Assembly: GCF_042683125.1 (NCBI RefSeq)
Contig: NZ_JBHUIY010000020.1
Coordinates: forward strand, 1 to 64,000
Direction of reading: 5' to 3'
Source of the DNA: Phaeospirillum tilakii
GTDB lineage: Bacteria > Pseudomonadota > Alphaproteobacteria > Rhodospirillales > Magnetospirillaceae
DNA: 64,000 nucleotides
The position numbers were made by a program, and so were the translations under genes. Below are positions 8,894 through 17,273 of the stretch, piece by piece. Position 1 is the first letter of the stretch; each line of letters opens with the position of its first letter. The notes under the pieces are model-generated. The model was given only the letters and a program-made list of their open reading frames with translations. It ran no database searches and was not told the origin of the DNA.

Positions 8894-9925
8894 ATGACGG
8901 CGGAAATGATCAACGGCGGCGTGAGCGCAGGCGGTGCTGACGTCAGCACCGGCGACGATCTGATCGGCTTCGAGCATAAGTTCTTCACTTCGTTCGAGGA
9001 TCTGTACTTCCGCCTGACCGAGGCCGGTGAGGCGGTGGCGGTGCTGAAGCTGGCCAACAACGAGGCGGTGCTGTCGTTCGACGGGCTCAAGCGGGAATTC
9101 TCCCTGACGGAGGAGAACCCCGACTTCCGCATGCTCGACCGGGTGGCGGAGGGGCTGATGTTCGTGCGCGGCCTGCGTCCGGGCGACCGCCTGCCGAAGG
9201 AAGTGACCTCGCGGCAGGCCTCGTGGGAGCCGCAGGACCGTCATCGCCGCATCGCCTACCAGCGCCTGACCATGCAGCTGGTGACCTGGCTGACCGGCAA
9301 CGAGAACGTGATCAGCAACGTCACCGAGCTGGCCCAGATCGCCGACGACCCCCAGGTCAAGAAGAACGTCCAGCTCGCCTTCACCGAGGCGGCGGAGGAA
9401 CTCGGCCTCGGCCGCGAGCGCCGCGACGAGGTGGTGCAGTACATCGAGACCCTGGCCTGTGAACTGGCCTATATCGAGGCGCTGCGCGACACCTTCAGCG
9501 AGGTCAAGAAGATCGACGAGAAGTTGCAGGGGCTGCGGCGGATCTACGGCGCCGATCGCTCGATGATCGAGACCGCCGATCAGGTCGCTCGCCTGTCCCA
9601 GCGCGCCCTCAAGCTGTTCCAGGATTATTTCGACCAGATCGACGCCCAGACCGGCGAAATCCTGGCGATGCTGAAAAACATCGACAACCAGATCGGCTAT
9701 ATCCGCCAGGTGCGCGACGCGCTGCACTGCCGCCTGCTGCCGTGGGAGGATTTCATCCAGATCTGGAAGACGGTGTTCGTCGCCCGCTCCGACGAGAACA
9801 CCAATCGCATCCGCGACATCTACCAGTTCCTCGCCCCGCGCTACATGCAGTTCAATGATTGGGTGCTGATCACCCGGCGCGGCGCGCTGAAGTCTAAGCC
9901 GATCGGCGGCCAGATGCGCTGGTAA
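8894..9925 (+). CDS. Unknown cytoplasmic protein, 343 residues
   Basis: I do not recognise this protein. The ATG at MTAEMINGG follows a GGTGGGG stretch; an ATG 45 nt upstream is an alternative start. The sequence is mostly helical-looking and highly charged, with heptad-like stretches (VQYIETLACELAYIEALRDT, LKLFQDYFDQIDAQTGEI) and no signal peptide, membrane segment or catalytic motif that I can see. It stands alone: miaB is divergent and gmhB is convergent across an intergenic repeat. The codon usage matches its neighbours, so it is not an obvious recent arrival. Confidence 0.7.
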   Translation: MTAEMINGGVSAGGADVSTGDDLIGFEHKFFTSFEDLYFRLTEAGEAVAVLKLANNEAVLSFDGLKREFSLTEENPDFRMLDRVAEGLMFVRGLRPGDRLPKEVTSRQASWEPQDRHRRIAYQRLTMQLVTWLTGNENVISNVTELAQIADDPQVKKNVQLAFTEAAEELGLGRERRDEVVQYIETLACELAYIEALRDTFSEVKKIDEKLQGLRRIYGADRSMIETADQVARLSQRALKLFQDYFDQIDAQTGEILAMLKNIDNQIGYIRQVRDALHCRLLPWEDFIQIWKTVFVARSDENTNRIRDIYQFLAPRYMQFNDWVLITRRGALKSKPIGGQMRW

Positions 9926-9962
9926 CCCGGGCCCCCGCCCGGCGCCGATCGCGCGCGGTTGC

Positions 9963-10086
9963 ATGGGCTCCCGCCCGTGGGCCCGGCCGGGGCGATGCCC
10001 CGGACCCCCTTTTGATTCATCGATAAAAGAATGAGAGGTTCGGGGAGCTTTGCTCCCCGAGCGGGTGCGGGCGGCAGCCCGCCAAA
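9963..10086. repeat. GC-rich intergenic hairpin repeat at a convergent junction (copy A)
   Basis: Two halves separated by an AT-rich centre. The left half has GGGCTCCCGCCC-like and GGGGCGATGCCCC hairpins ending in CCGGACCCCC; the right half has TTCGGGGAGC and GCTCCCCGA, then GCGGGCGGCAGCCCGC. CCCCGGACC and GGTTCGGGG can also pair across the centre. Nearly the same block recurs at 17161-17273, with related pieces at four other places. It fills the gap between convergent genes and probably serves as a bidirectional terminator. Confidence 0.75.
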
Positions 10087-10638
10087 TCAGGCGGTTTCCG
10101 AGGCGATCAGACGCTCGATCAGTTCGGCGGCGGCGGCGAGGTCATCGACGATGAAATCGGCGCGCGAGCCTGCGACCCAGTCCGGGCCGTGACCGGTGCG
10201 GACCAGGATCCCGACCGCGCCGACGCCGTGGCCGAGTTCGACATCGACCTCCTTGTCGCCGACCACGAAGGCGCGGGCGGGGTCGAAGCCATGCTCGGCC
10301 ACCGCCTGTTCGACCATGCCCGGGCGCGGCTTGCGGCAGGCGCAATCCTCGTCGGGGCCGTGCGGGCAGAGATAGATCCCGTCGAGGCGGGCGTCCTCGG
10401 CCGCCAGCAATTCGATCAGCCGGCGGTGAATCTGGTCGAGGCGGGCGAGGTCGAAATAGCCGCGCGCGATGCCCGACTGGTTGGTCACCACCACCACCCC
10501 GAGGCCGAGCCGGTTGAGCCGGCGCACCGCCGCCGCCGCGCCGGGATACAGCTCGAGCTGGTCCGGGTCGGACAGGTAATGCTTCTCGACATTGAGGGTG
10601 CCGTCGCGGTCGATCAGCACGAAGCGTCGCTCGCTCAT
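10087..10638 (-). CDS. gmhB: D-glycero-D-manno-heptose 1,7-bisphosphate 7-phosphatase
   Basis: 183 residues. It removes the 7-phosphate from heptose bisphosphate in ADP-heptose synthesis for the LPS inner core. The HAD nucleophile motif is LIDRDGTLNVEK at the N-terminus, followed by VVVTNQSGIARGYF (motif II). The Cys/His zinc loop typical of GmhB is CPHGPDEDCACRKP at about residue 96, and GDKEVDVELG is the C-terminal HAD motif. It starts 1 nt after the rsmB stop, so it is probably co-transcribed with rsmB. A histidinol-phosphatase assignment is possible for this subfamily, but there are no his genes nearby. Confidence 0.9.
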   Translation of the reverse strand: MSERRFVLIDRDGTLNVEKHYLSDPDQLELYPGAAAAVRRLNRLGLGVVVVTNQSGIARGYFDLARLDQIHRRLIELLAAEDARLDGIYLCPHGPDEDCACRKPRPGMVEQAVAEHGFDPARAFVVGDKEVDVELGHGVGAVGILVRTGHGPDWVAGSRADFIVDDLAAAAELIERLIASETA

Positions 10639-10639
10639 C

Positions 10640-11926
10640 TCACCCCCTCCGCAGCCGGGCGGCGAAGAAGGCGTCCATGCCGCCTTGTGCGCCCAGGTGG
10701 ATCGGCAGGGTGCGCAGGTCGCCGGCCGGGGTGATCAGCTCGGCCAGACCGCCGACCTCGTCCGGATGGATCGGCACCCGCTCGAACGGGGCGCCGGCGG
10801 CGAGCAGCCGCTCGATCTGCTCCGGCCCTTCCTCCGGCTGCATCGAACAGACGCAATAGACCAGCAGCCCGCCGGGGGCGAGCAGCCCGGCCGCCGCGTC
10901 GAGCAGGCGGGCCTGGGTGGCGGCCAGGGCGGTGACGTCGCCCGGGCTCTTGTGGCGGGCGACGTCGGGATGGCGGCGCAGGGTGCCGGTGGCCGAGCAG
11001 GGGGCGTCGAGCAGCACCGCGTCGAAGCTTTCGCCCGGGGTCCAGGCGGCGGCGTCGGCGGCGACCACCCGCGCGGTCAGGCCGAGCCGGGCGAGGTTGG
11101 CCGCCAGCCGCTCCAGCCGGGCGGCGGAACGATCGACCGCCGTCACCTCGGCCCCGGCGGCGGCCAGTTGCAGCGCCTTGCCGCCGGGAGCGGCGCACAG
11201 GTCGGCCACCCGCCGGCCGCGCACCGTGCCGAGCAGGCGGGCGGGCAGGGCGGCGGCGGCGTCCTGCACCCACCACGCCCCCGAGTCGAAGCCGGGCAGA
11301 CGCGACACCGCGCCGCCGGCGGGGCGGCGCAGGCTGCCGGTGGGCAGGATCTCCGCCTCCAGCCGCTCGGCCCAGTCGGCCGGATCGGCGGCGACCGAGA
11401 GATCGAGCGGCGCCTCGCTCAGGTGGGCGGCGGCGATGGCGCGGGTGGTGTCCTCGCCATAGGCGGCGCACCACGACCGCCACAGCCAGTCGGGGGTGTT
11501 GAGCATCGCCGCGTCCTGGACGGCGACCATCGCCGCGCCGTCGCGGGCCAGCCGGCGCAGCACCGCGTTGATCAGGCCGGCGAAGCCGGCATGCGGGGTG
11601 TGCTTGACCAGATCGACCGTGGTCGAGATCGCCGCGTGCGGGGCGAGGTCGAGGAACAGCAACTGGCAGACGCCGAGGCGCAGGGCGTGGCTGACCCGGG
11701 CCGCGCGCGGCCCCAGCGGCCGGTCGAGGCAGGCCTCGATCAGGGCGTCGATCTGGCCGAGCCGGCGCAGGGTGGTGGCGAGCAGCAGGCGGACGAAGGC
11801 GCGGTCGCGCTCGTCGAGGCGGGCGAGGCGGCGGTCGTCGAGCAATTCGTCGAGCAGCCGCCCCCGGTCGAGCAGGGTGGCGAGCAGATCGAGCGCGAGC
11901 GCCCGCGGCGTGGGAAGAGGGGGCAT
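10640..11926 (-). CDS. rsmB: 16S rRNA (cytosine-967-C5)-methyltransferase RsmB
   Basis: 428 residues. An N-terminal NusB-like RNA-binding domain (about 1-135, with RDRAFVRLLLATTLRRLGQI) precedes a Rossmann methyltransferase. The SAM motif is VADLCAAPGGKALQLAAAGA. The two catalytic cysteines are in LDAPCSATGTLRRHPD and VYCVCSMQPEEG, the second a slight variant of the usual Y-x-T-C-S. It methylates C967 of 16S rRNA on free small subunits. It lies 10 nt behind the TPR-like gene and directly before gmhB. Confidence 0.95.
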   Translation of the reverse strand: MPPLPTPRALALDLLATLLDRGRLLDELLDDRRLARLDERDRAFVRLLLATTLRRLGQIDALIEACLDRPLGPRAARVSHALRLGVCQLLFLDLAPHAAISTTVDLVKHTPHAGFAGLINAVLRRLARDGAAMVAVQDAAMLNTPDWLWRSWCAAYGEDTTRAIAAAHLSEAPLDLSVAADPADWAERLEAEILPTGSLRRPAGGAVSRLPGFDSGAWWVQDAAAALPARLLGTVRGRRVADLCAAPGGKALQLAAAGAEVTAVDRSAARLERLAANLARLGLTARVVAADAAAWTPGESFDAVLLDAPCSATGTLRRHPDVARHKSPGDVTALAATQARLLDAAAGLLAPGGLLVYCVCSMQPEEGPEQIERLLAAGAPFERVPIHPDEVGGLAELITPAGDLRTLPIHLGAQGGMDAFFAARLRRG

Positions 11927-11936
11927 CGGGGGTCCG

Positions 11937-13628
11937 TCAGCGGGAACGTTCGTGGAGCCAGTGCGGTTCGACCACGGCGCGGTTCCTGCGGCTTTCGATC
12001 AGCCGGCGGACGTGGTCGAGATTGCGCGCCGCCACCTTGGCCGGGCGGCGGGCACGGTAGAGCTGGAACACTTCGAGCGCGCCCATCAGCGCCACCTCGG
12101 CCTCGGCGAGGTGGCCGGCGCCCTCGCTCGAATGGCGGTCGAGCAGGAACAGGGTCGAGCCCAGGGTGTTCTGGATCGAGGCCCAGGTCAGCGGGGTGCG
12201 GTCGCGGGTGCGGATCTCCAGCACCTGATGGCAGGCCTCGACCGCGCGTTCCAGCACCTCGACGCTGCGCAACTGGTCGCCATAGACCTCCAGCACCTGG
12301 GCCAGGGTGTGCATCACGTCGGCCCAGCGGTTGGGGGTCTCGGTGCGGGTGTAGACCTGAAGGGTCGATTGCAGGGTCTGCAACGCCTCGCGCAGCAATT
12401 CGATCCGCCCGGTCATCAGGTCGAGGCGGAACAGGGCGGCGCCGAGCCGGGTCTGAATCGAGGCCCAGTCCTGCGGCATCATCGCGCGCGGAATCGCCTC
12501 GGCGGCGGCGCGCCATTCGGTGATCGATTCCTCCAGCAGCGGGGCCGGATCCTTGGCGCGGTCGGCCTTGGCGGCGATCACCCCGGCGACGGCGCGGTGC
12601 AGCAGCCCGCCCTCCCACGCCGGATCGGTCCGCCCCAGCCGGCGCGCCGCCTGCCGGTAGGCGGTGACGGCGCGGTCGGCCCACGGCCCGGCCTGTTCCG
12701 CCCCGACCAGGGTGGACAGGGTGGCGGCGACATGGCCGTAGATCACCTGGACCGAGCGTTGCTGCGGCATGGTCAGCGCCACCGGCGGGCGCTGGGCCAG
12801 CGGCTCGATCGCCTGGGCCGCCGGCAGCAGCAGCCGGCGCAGCGCGGCGCGGCGGGACTCCCCCCCCGGCTCGGCGGCGGCGAGCAGGGCGGCGAACAGC
12901 AGGTTGGCGGCGGTGTCGTCGATCTCGCGCGGCAGCTCGATCCGGGTCGGCGGGCCGAAACGGTCGTCCTCGCCCGAGGGGGTGGTCAGGCGCAGGGCAT
13001 AGCCGTCGGCGGTCAGCTCGCCCCACAGCAGCAGGTCGCCCTCGGCCTCGACCACGGTGTGGCGGGTGTTCATCGCCACCGTGGTCACCAGGGTCGGGTC
13101 GTCGAAGCCGGGCAACTGGAACAGCTTGGCCAGCGGCTTGACCTTGAACTGGGGCCGGGCGGTCAGGACCTGGAACAATTGGGTGGCGGCGGTGCCGTCG
13201 CTGTCGCCGTCGAGCGCGGCGAGCAGGACGGTCAGCAGCGGCGGCTCGGGCGGGGGCAGCACCACCGGCACCGGCAGGGACGGGGCCGAACGCGGCTTGA
13301 GCAGCCCGGTGATCATGTCGAGCAGGCTGGCCCGCAGCGAGCGGGTGGCGTCGGCCGAGGCGGCGGTCAGCGACGAGGAGGCCTGGGCGGATTCGACCAG
13401 GGCGTTGGCGCCCGGCCGGGCCGGGGCGTCGCCCCACACCCCCGGCTCGGGCTTGGGTGGCGCGCCCGGCACCGCCGGGGCGGGGGGCGATGCCGGCGGG
13501 GCCGGCGGGGCGGGCACCGACGGCCCCGAGGACGGGCCGGTCGGGCCGGACGCACCGCCGCGGGCGGCCAGCGCGCGCGCGCGCTTCAGCCGTTCCGCCC
13601 GTTTCTGTGCCTCGTCCTCTTTGCTCAT
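11937..13628 (-). CDS. TPR-like repeat protein of unknown function
   Basis: 563 residues from the ATG at MSKEDEAQKRAE, preferred over an in-frame TTG two codons upstream because AAGGG lies at suitable spacing. A charged N-terminal helix is followed by a long Pro/Ala/Gly-rich disordered stretch (about 25-65). A mixed middle domain follows. The C-terminal third has repeats with the pattern P..WA..Q..LG..L, for example PQDWASIQTRLGAALFRL and TPLTWASIQNTLGSTLFLL, resembling degenerate tetratricopeptide repeats. There is no signal peptide. It is probably a scaffold or interaction protein; the location between lysK and rsmB gives no functional hint. Confidence 0.7.
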   Translation of the reverse strand: MSKEDEAQKRAERLKRARALAARGGASGPTGPSSGPSVPAPPAPPASPPAPAVPGAPPKPEPGVWGDAPARPGANALVESAQASSSLTAASADATRSLRASLLDMITGLLKPRSAPSLPVPVVLPPPEPPLLTVLLAALDGDSDGTAATQLFQVLTARPQFKVKPLAKLFQLPGFDDPTLVTTVAMNTRHTVVEAEGDLLLWGELTADGYALRLTTPSGEDDRFGPPTRIELPREIDDTAANLLFAALLAAAEPGGESRRAALRRLLLPAAQAIEPLAQRPPVALTMPQQRSVQVIYGHVAATLSTLVGAEQAGPWADRAVTAYRQAARRLGRTDPAWEGGLLHRAVAGVIAAKADRAKDPAPLLEESITEWRAAAEAIPRAMMPQDWASIQTRLGAALFRLDLMTGRIELLREALQTLQSTLQVYTRTETPNRWADVMHTLAQVLEVYGDQLRSVEVLERAVEACHQVLEIRTRDRTPLTWASIQNTLGSTLFLLDRHSSEGAGHLAEAEVALMGALEVFQLYRARRPAKVAARNLDHVRRLIESRRNRAVVEPHWLHERSR

Positions 13629-13665
13629 CGCCAACCCTTATGCGGAGACGGCGGCCGCTCCGCTG

Positions 13666-15249
13666 TCAGATCGCCTCGCCCTTGATCGCCTTGTCGAGCA
13701 GGGCGATGGTTTCGGCGATGCCGTACAGCCGGATGAAGCTGCCGAGGCGCGGTCCCTGCTCGGCGCCCAGCAATACTTCGTAGCAGGCCTTGAACCACGC
13801 CTTCAACTCCGGGAAGCAGGGGCGCTTGCCGATCTCGTAGACCAGGGCCTGGAGATCCTCGGCCGAGCTGTCGGCCGGCAGCGCCGCCAGCCCGTCGCGC
13901 AGGGCGAGGAACGCCTCGCGCTCGTCCGGGGTGGCGAGGCGCGAACGCAGGGTCGGCTTGACGAAATCGCGGTAATAGGCGATCGCGTGATCGACCAGGG
14001 CGTTGAGGATCGGCGCGGTGTCCGGCGCGGCGCCGGGGGCGTAGCGGCGGATGAAGCCCCACAGCACCGCCGGATCCTCGGCATGGCACACCGTGGCGAG
14101 GTTGAGCAGGATGCCGAAGGTCAGGTGGGCGTCCTCGGCCGGCGGCTGGCCGCCATGGATGTGCCACACCGGGTTCTCCAGCCGCTTTTCCGGCGCCTCG
14201 GCGGCGAACTTGCCGAGGAAGGTCAGGTAATCGTCGACCGCGCGCGGGATCACGTCAAAATAGAGCCGCTTGGCCGCCTTCGGCTTCTGGTACATGAACA
14301 GGGCGAGGCTTTCCGGCGGGGCGTATTTCAGCCAGTCCTCGACCGCGAGGCCGTTGCCCTTCGACTTGGAGATCTTCTGGCCCTTGTCGTCGAGGAACAG
14401 CTCGTAGGTCAGGGTCTGCGGCGCGCTGCCGCCGAGGATGCGGGCGATCCGGCTCGACAGCTCGACCGAGGGGATCAGGTCCTTGCCGCTCATCTCGTAA
14501 TCGACCCCGAGGGCGACCCAGCGCATCCCCCAGTCGGCCTTCCATTGCAGCTTGCAGGCGCCGCCGGTGACCGGGGTCTCGACCAGTTTGCCGTCGAGGT
14601 CGCGATAGATCAGGGTGCCGTCGTCGGGCCGGGTCTCGACCACCGGCACCTGCAACACCACCCCGGTCTTGGGACAGACCGGCAGGAACGGCGAATAGGT
14701 GGCGCGGCGCTCCTCGCCCAGCGTCGGCAGCACGACGTTGATCACCTCGTCGTAATGGCGCAGCACCCCGAGCAGGGCCTGATCGTAGCGGCCGGACTTG
14801 TACCAGTCGGTGGCCGACTGGAATTCGTATTCGAAGCCGAAGGCGTCGAGGAACGAGCGCAGCCGGGCATTGTTGTGGTGGCCGAAGCTCTCATGGGTGC
14901 CGAACGGGTCGGGAATGCTGGTCAGCGGCTTGCCGAGATGCTGACGCACCATCTCCTGGTTGGGGATGTTGTCGGGCACCTTGCGCAGGCCGTCCATGTC
15001 GTCGGAAAAGGCGAACAGCCGGGTCGGGATCTCGGGGGCGAGCAGGGCGAAGGCGCGCCGCACCATGGTGGTGCGCACCACCTCGCCGAAGGTGCCGATG
15101 TGGGGCAGGCCGGACGGGCCGTAGCCGGTCTCGAACAGCACATAGCCCTTCTCCGGTTTCTCCCCCTTCAGCCTTCCGTCGAGCAGGGCGCGGGCCTCCT
15201 GGAACGGCCAGGCGGCGGCGGAACGGGCGAGGTCGCGAAGATCGGGCAT
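13666..15249 (-). CDS. lysK: Lysyl-tRNA synthetase, class I
   Basis: 527 residues. It charges tRNA-Lys with a class I Rossmann catalytic domain, the archaeal-type enzyme also found in many alphaproteobacteria in place of the class II LysS. The HIGH-type motif is seen in GPSGLPHIGTFGEV at about residue 45, and the KMSKS-type motif is KISKSKGNG at about 290. LFAFSDDMDGLRKVPDN near the N-terminus is characteristic of the class I enzyme. The C-terminal helical anticodon-binding region is full length. The M23 peptidase is divergent, with a 248-nt intergenic region holding both promoters. Confidence 0.96.
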   Translation of the reverse strand: MPDLRDLARSAAAWPFQEARALLDGRLKGEKPEKGYVLFETGYGPSGLPHIGTFGEVVRTTMVRRAFALLAPEIPTRLFAFSDDMDGLRKVPDNIPNQEMVRQHLGKPLTSIPDPFGTHESFGHHNNARLRSFLDAFGFEYEFQSATDWYKSGRYDQALLGVLRHYDEVINVVLPTLGEERRATYSPFLPVCPKTGVVLQVPVVETRPDDGTLIYRDLDGKLVETPVTGGACKLQWKADWGMRWVALGVDYEMSGKDLIPSVELSSRIARILGGSAPQTLTYELFLDDKGQKISKSKGNGLAVEDWLKYAPPESLALFMYQKPKAAKRLYFDVIPRAVDDYLTFLGKFAAEAPEKRLENPVWHIHGGQPPAEDAHLTFGILLNLATVCHAEDPAVLWGFIRRYAPGAAPDTAPILNALVDHAIAYYRDFVKPTLRSRLATPDEREAFLALRDGLAALPADSSAEDLQALVYEIGKRPCFPELKAWFKACYEVLLGAEQGPRLGSFIRLYGIAETIALLDKAIKGEAI

Positions 15250-15369
15250 TTTCCTTGACTTCCAGCAAACGGATAAAGTTCGGAACCTTATTCCCCCCGC
15301 CCCGGCCGCGTCAATCGCGGGCGGCGGGGCGGTCCCGGCCGTCCGGCCAGGGGCCCGCCCACCTAGGCC

Positions 15370-15398
15370 TTGCCTCTCCAGGAGTTATTACCTATAGG
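15370..15398 (+). promoter_or_regulatory. Candidate sigma-70 promoter for the M23 peptidase-bactofilin pair
   Basis: TTGCCT and TATAGG are separated by 17 nt in the otherwise GC-rich gap between lysK and the M23 gene. Matches to consensus are 4 of 6 in each box. A 7-bp hairpin (CGCCGGC, loop TTT, GCCGGCG) lies further down in the predicted leader. Confidence 0.4.
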
Positions 15399-15497
15399 TC
15401 GAGGCAGCCGGGCCGACTAAACTCGGAACCGTCGCCGGCTTTGCCGGCGTTGCCATCTGGGGGCTCTTGGCAACCGTATCGAGGGGCGAGTTCTAAG

Positions 15498-16697
15498 GTG
15501 AGGAACCTGCAGGCGGTCCACCGGGCCGGGCGGCGTCTCGCGGCGCTGCGTCGTGCCTTTGCCGTTGCCGTGCCGGAGACCTGGCTGCTGCTGCGCGCCG
15601 CCGACGGTTCGGCGCGGCAGGTGGCGATCGGCCGTGCCCCGGCGGTGGCGCTGGGCGCGGTGGGGATCGGCTGCGTGCTGTGGGCGCTGGTGGCGACGCT
15701 GCTGCTGGTGCGCCAGCCGGAGGAACTGGCCCGGCGCCAGCAGCGGCTCGACGACACCCTGGCCGCCGCCCAGCTGGCCCAGCAGCGCCTTGCCGCCTCG
15801 CAGAAGATGGTGGCCGACATCACCCGCGAAGTCGATCTGGTCCAGGCCAGTCTGGTCGGGCTGGCCGAATCCAATGCCGCCCTGATCAAGGGCACGGCGC
15901 CGGAACGGCGGCACCCGGTCGAATCCGGCGTCCTGCCGCTGCGCGGCGACGCCACCGCCGACGAGGGCGAGGAGGAGGCCGGCCCGGTGCGCGATCAGGT
16001 CCGCCGGCTGGAAACCTCGCTCGAACGGCTGCGGCTGGCCTATGCCCAGGCGGTGCAGAGCACCGGCGACGCCGCCGCCGCCCGGGTGGCCGACGCCGAG
16101 CGGACCCTGACCCGGCTCGGCATCGACACCGGCCGCGTCATCGGCCGCGCCCCGGCCGGCCCGGCCCAGGGCGGCCCGTTCATCCCGGTCGCCGCCACCG
16201 TGCTGGCGGGCGAGCCGGCGCTGTCCGGCCTGCGCGAGCGGCTCGACCGCTGGCGCGGGGTCAAGGCCGCGCTGCTGACCCTGCCGCTGGGCGAGCCGCT
16301 CGACGGCGCCTATGACGTCAGCTCGGCGTTCGGCCGCCGCAACGATCCGCTCAACCGCCGCACCGGCATCCACGAGGGGGTCGATCTGGTCGCCCCCTAT
16401 GGCAGCCCGGTCCATGCCACCGGCGAGGGACAGGTGCTGTTCGCCGGCCCGTGGGAGGGCTACGGCCTCGCGGTCGAGATCGATCACGGCAACGGCATCA
16501 CCACCCGCTACGGCCATCTGTCGCGCATCCTGGCGCACGAGGGCCAGCATGTCACCCGCACCACCGAGATCGGCCTGCTCGGCAGCACCGGCCGCTCCAC
16601 CGGCCCCCACCTGCATTACGAGGTGCGGCTGTCCGACGTTCCCCGCGATCCCCTTAAATTCATTGCGGCAGGTGACGATGCTCTCAAAATTTGGTAA
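15498..16697 (+). CDS. M23-family metallopeptidase (murein endopeptidase, LytM type)
   Basis: 399 residues from a GTG start (MRNLQAVHRAG). There is one transmembrane helix at about 55-75 (ALGAVGIGCVLWALVATLLL), then a coiled-coil-prone region at about 85-120. A periplasmic M23 domain follows at about 280-390. Zinc ligands are visible in RRTGIHEGVDLVAPYG (H and D) and in GPHLHYEV (H-x-H); RYGHLSRIL is also typical. It cleaves or regulates peptidoglycan cross-links. Its last 20 nt overlap the bactofilin gene. Such M23-bactofilin pairs are known to work together in cell-shape determination, for example in Helicobacter. Confidence 0.9.
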   Translation: MRNLQAVHRAGRRLAALRRAFAVAVPETWLLLRAADGSARQVAIGRAPAVALGAVGIGCVLWALVATLLLVRQPEELARRQQRLDDTLAAAQLAQQRLAASQKMVADITREVDLVQASLVGLAESNAALIKGTAPERRHPVESGVLPLRGDATADEGEEEAGPVRDQVRRLETSLERLRLAYAQAVQSTGDAAAARVADAERTLTRLGIDTGRVIGRAPAGPAQGGPFIPVAATVLAGEPALSGLRERLDRWRGVKAALLTLPLGEPLDGAYDVSSAFGRRNDPLNRRTGIHEGVDLVAPYGSPVHATGEGQVLFAGPWEGYGLAVEIDHGNGITTRYGHLSRILAHEGQHVTRTTEIGLLGSTGRSTGPHLHYEVRLSDVPRDPLKFIAAGDDALKIW

Positions 16698-17157
16698 GGG
16701 CGGCGCCACCCCGTCCCGCAAGCCCGGCGCGGCGATCTCGCTGATCGCCGCCGACGTCCGCATCGTCGGCAACGTCACCGCCGAGGGCGAGATCCAGATC
16801 GACGGCCAGCTTGAGGGCGACCTGCGCTGCGACCGCCTGCTGGTGGGGGAAAGCGGCCGCGTCACCGGCGAGATCACCAGCGAGACCATCCGCATCCATG
16901 GCGAGGTGATCGGCAAGATCACCGCCTCGGCGGTGGTGGTGGCCCGCGCCGGCCGGGTCACCGGCGACATCGTCCATGACAGCCTGGAGATCGAGGCCGG
17001 CGCCACCCTCGAGGGCCGGATGATCCGCAAATCCTCGGTCGCGGCCCCGGCCCTGGCCGCCAACGGCGAACCGGCCCGCCTCGCTCCGCCCCGTCCCGAG
17101 GACAAGAAGGTCTCGGGGAAGGGACCGGCGCCCGCCGCGGCGGCTGAACCGGCCTGA
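16678..17157 (+). CDS. Bactofilin (polymer-forming cytoskeletal protein)
   Basis: 159 residues from the ATG at MLSKFGKGG; a GTG two codons upstream is an alternative. The central beta-helical bactofilin core runs from about residue 22 to 115, with repeating rungs such as ISLIAADVRIVGNVTAEGEI and VTGEITSETIRIHGEVIGKI. It is flanked by a basic N-terminal tail and a Pro/Ala-rich C-terminal tail. Bactofilins polymerise on the inner face of the membrane and recruit cell-wall enzymes. The 20-nt overlap with the M23 peptidase indicates coordinated translation. Confidence 0.93.
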   Translation: MLSKFGKGGATPSRKPGAAISLIAADVRIVGNVTAEGEIQIDGQLEGDLRCDRLLVGESGRVTGEITSETIRIHGEVIGKITASAVVVARAGRVTGDIVHDSLEIEAGATLEGRMIRKSSVAAPALAANGEPARLAPPRPEDKKVSGKGPAPAAAAEPA

Positions 17158-17160
17158 TTA

Positions 17161-17273
17161 CGCGGGCTCCGCCCGCGGGCCCGCCGGGGCGATGCCCCGG
17201 ACCCCCTTTGTTTTCGAAAAAAGGGAGGGGTTCGGGGAGCTTGCTCCCCGAGCGGGTGCGGGCGGCAGCCCGC
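17161..17273. repeat. GC-rich intergenic hairpin repeat at a convergent junction (copy B)
   Basis: The best-preserved copy of the family: GCGGGCTCCGCCCGC and GGGGCGATGCCCC hairpins on the left, an AT-rich centre, then GGGGAGCTTGCTCCCC and GCGGGCGGCAGCCCGC on the right. It lies between the convergent bactofilin and S24 genes and touches the stop codon of the latter. Confidence 0.8.
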
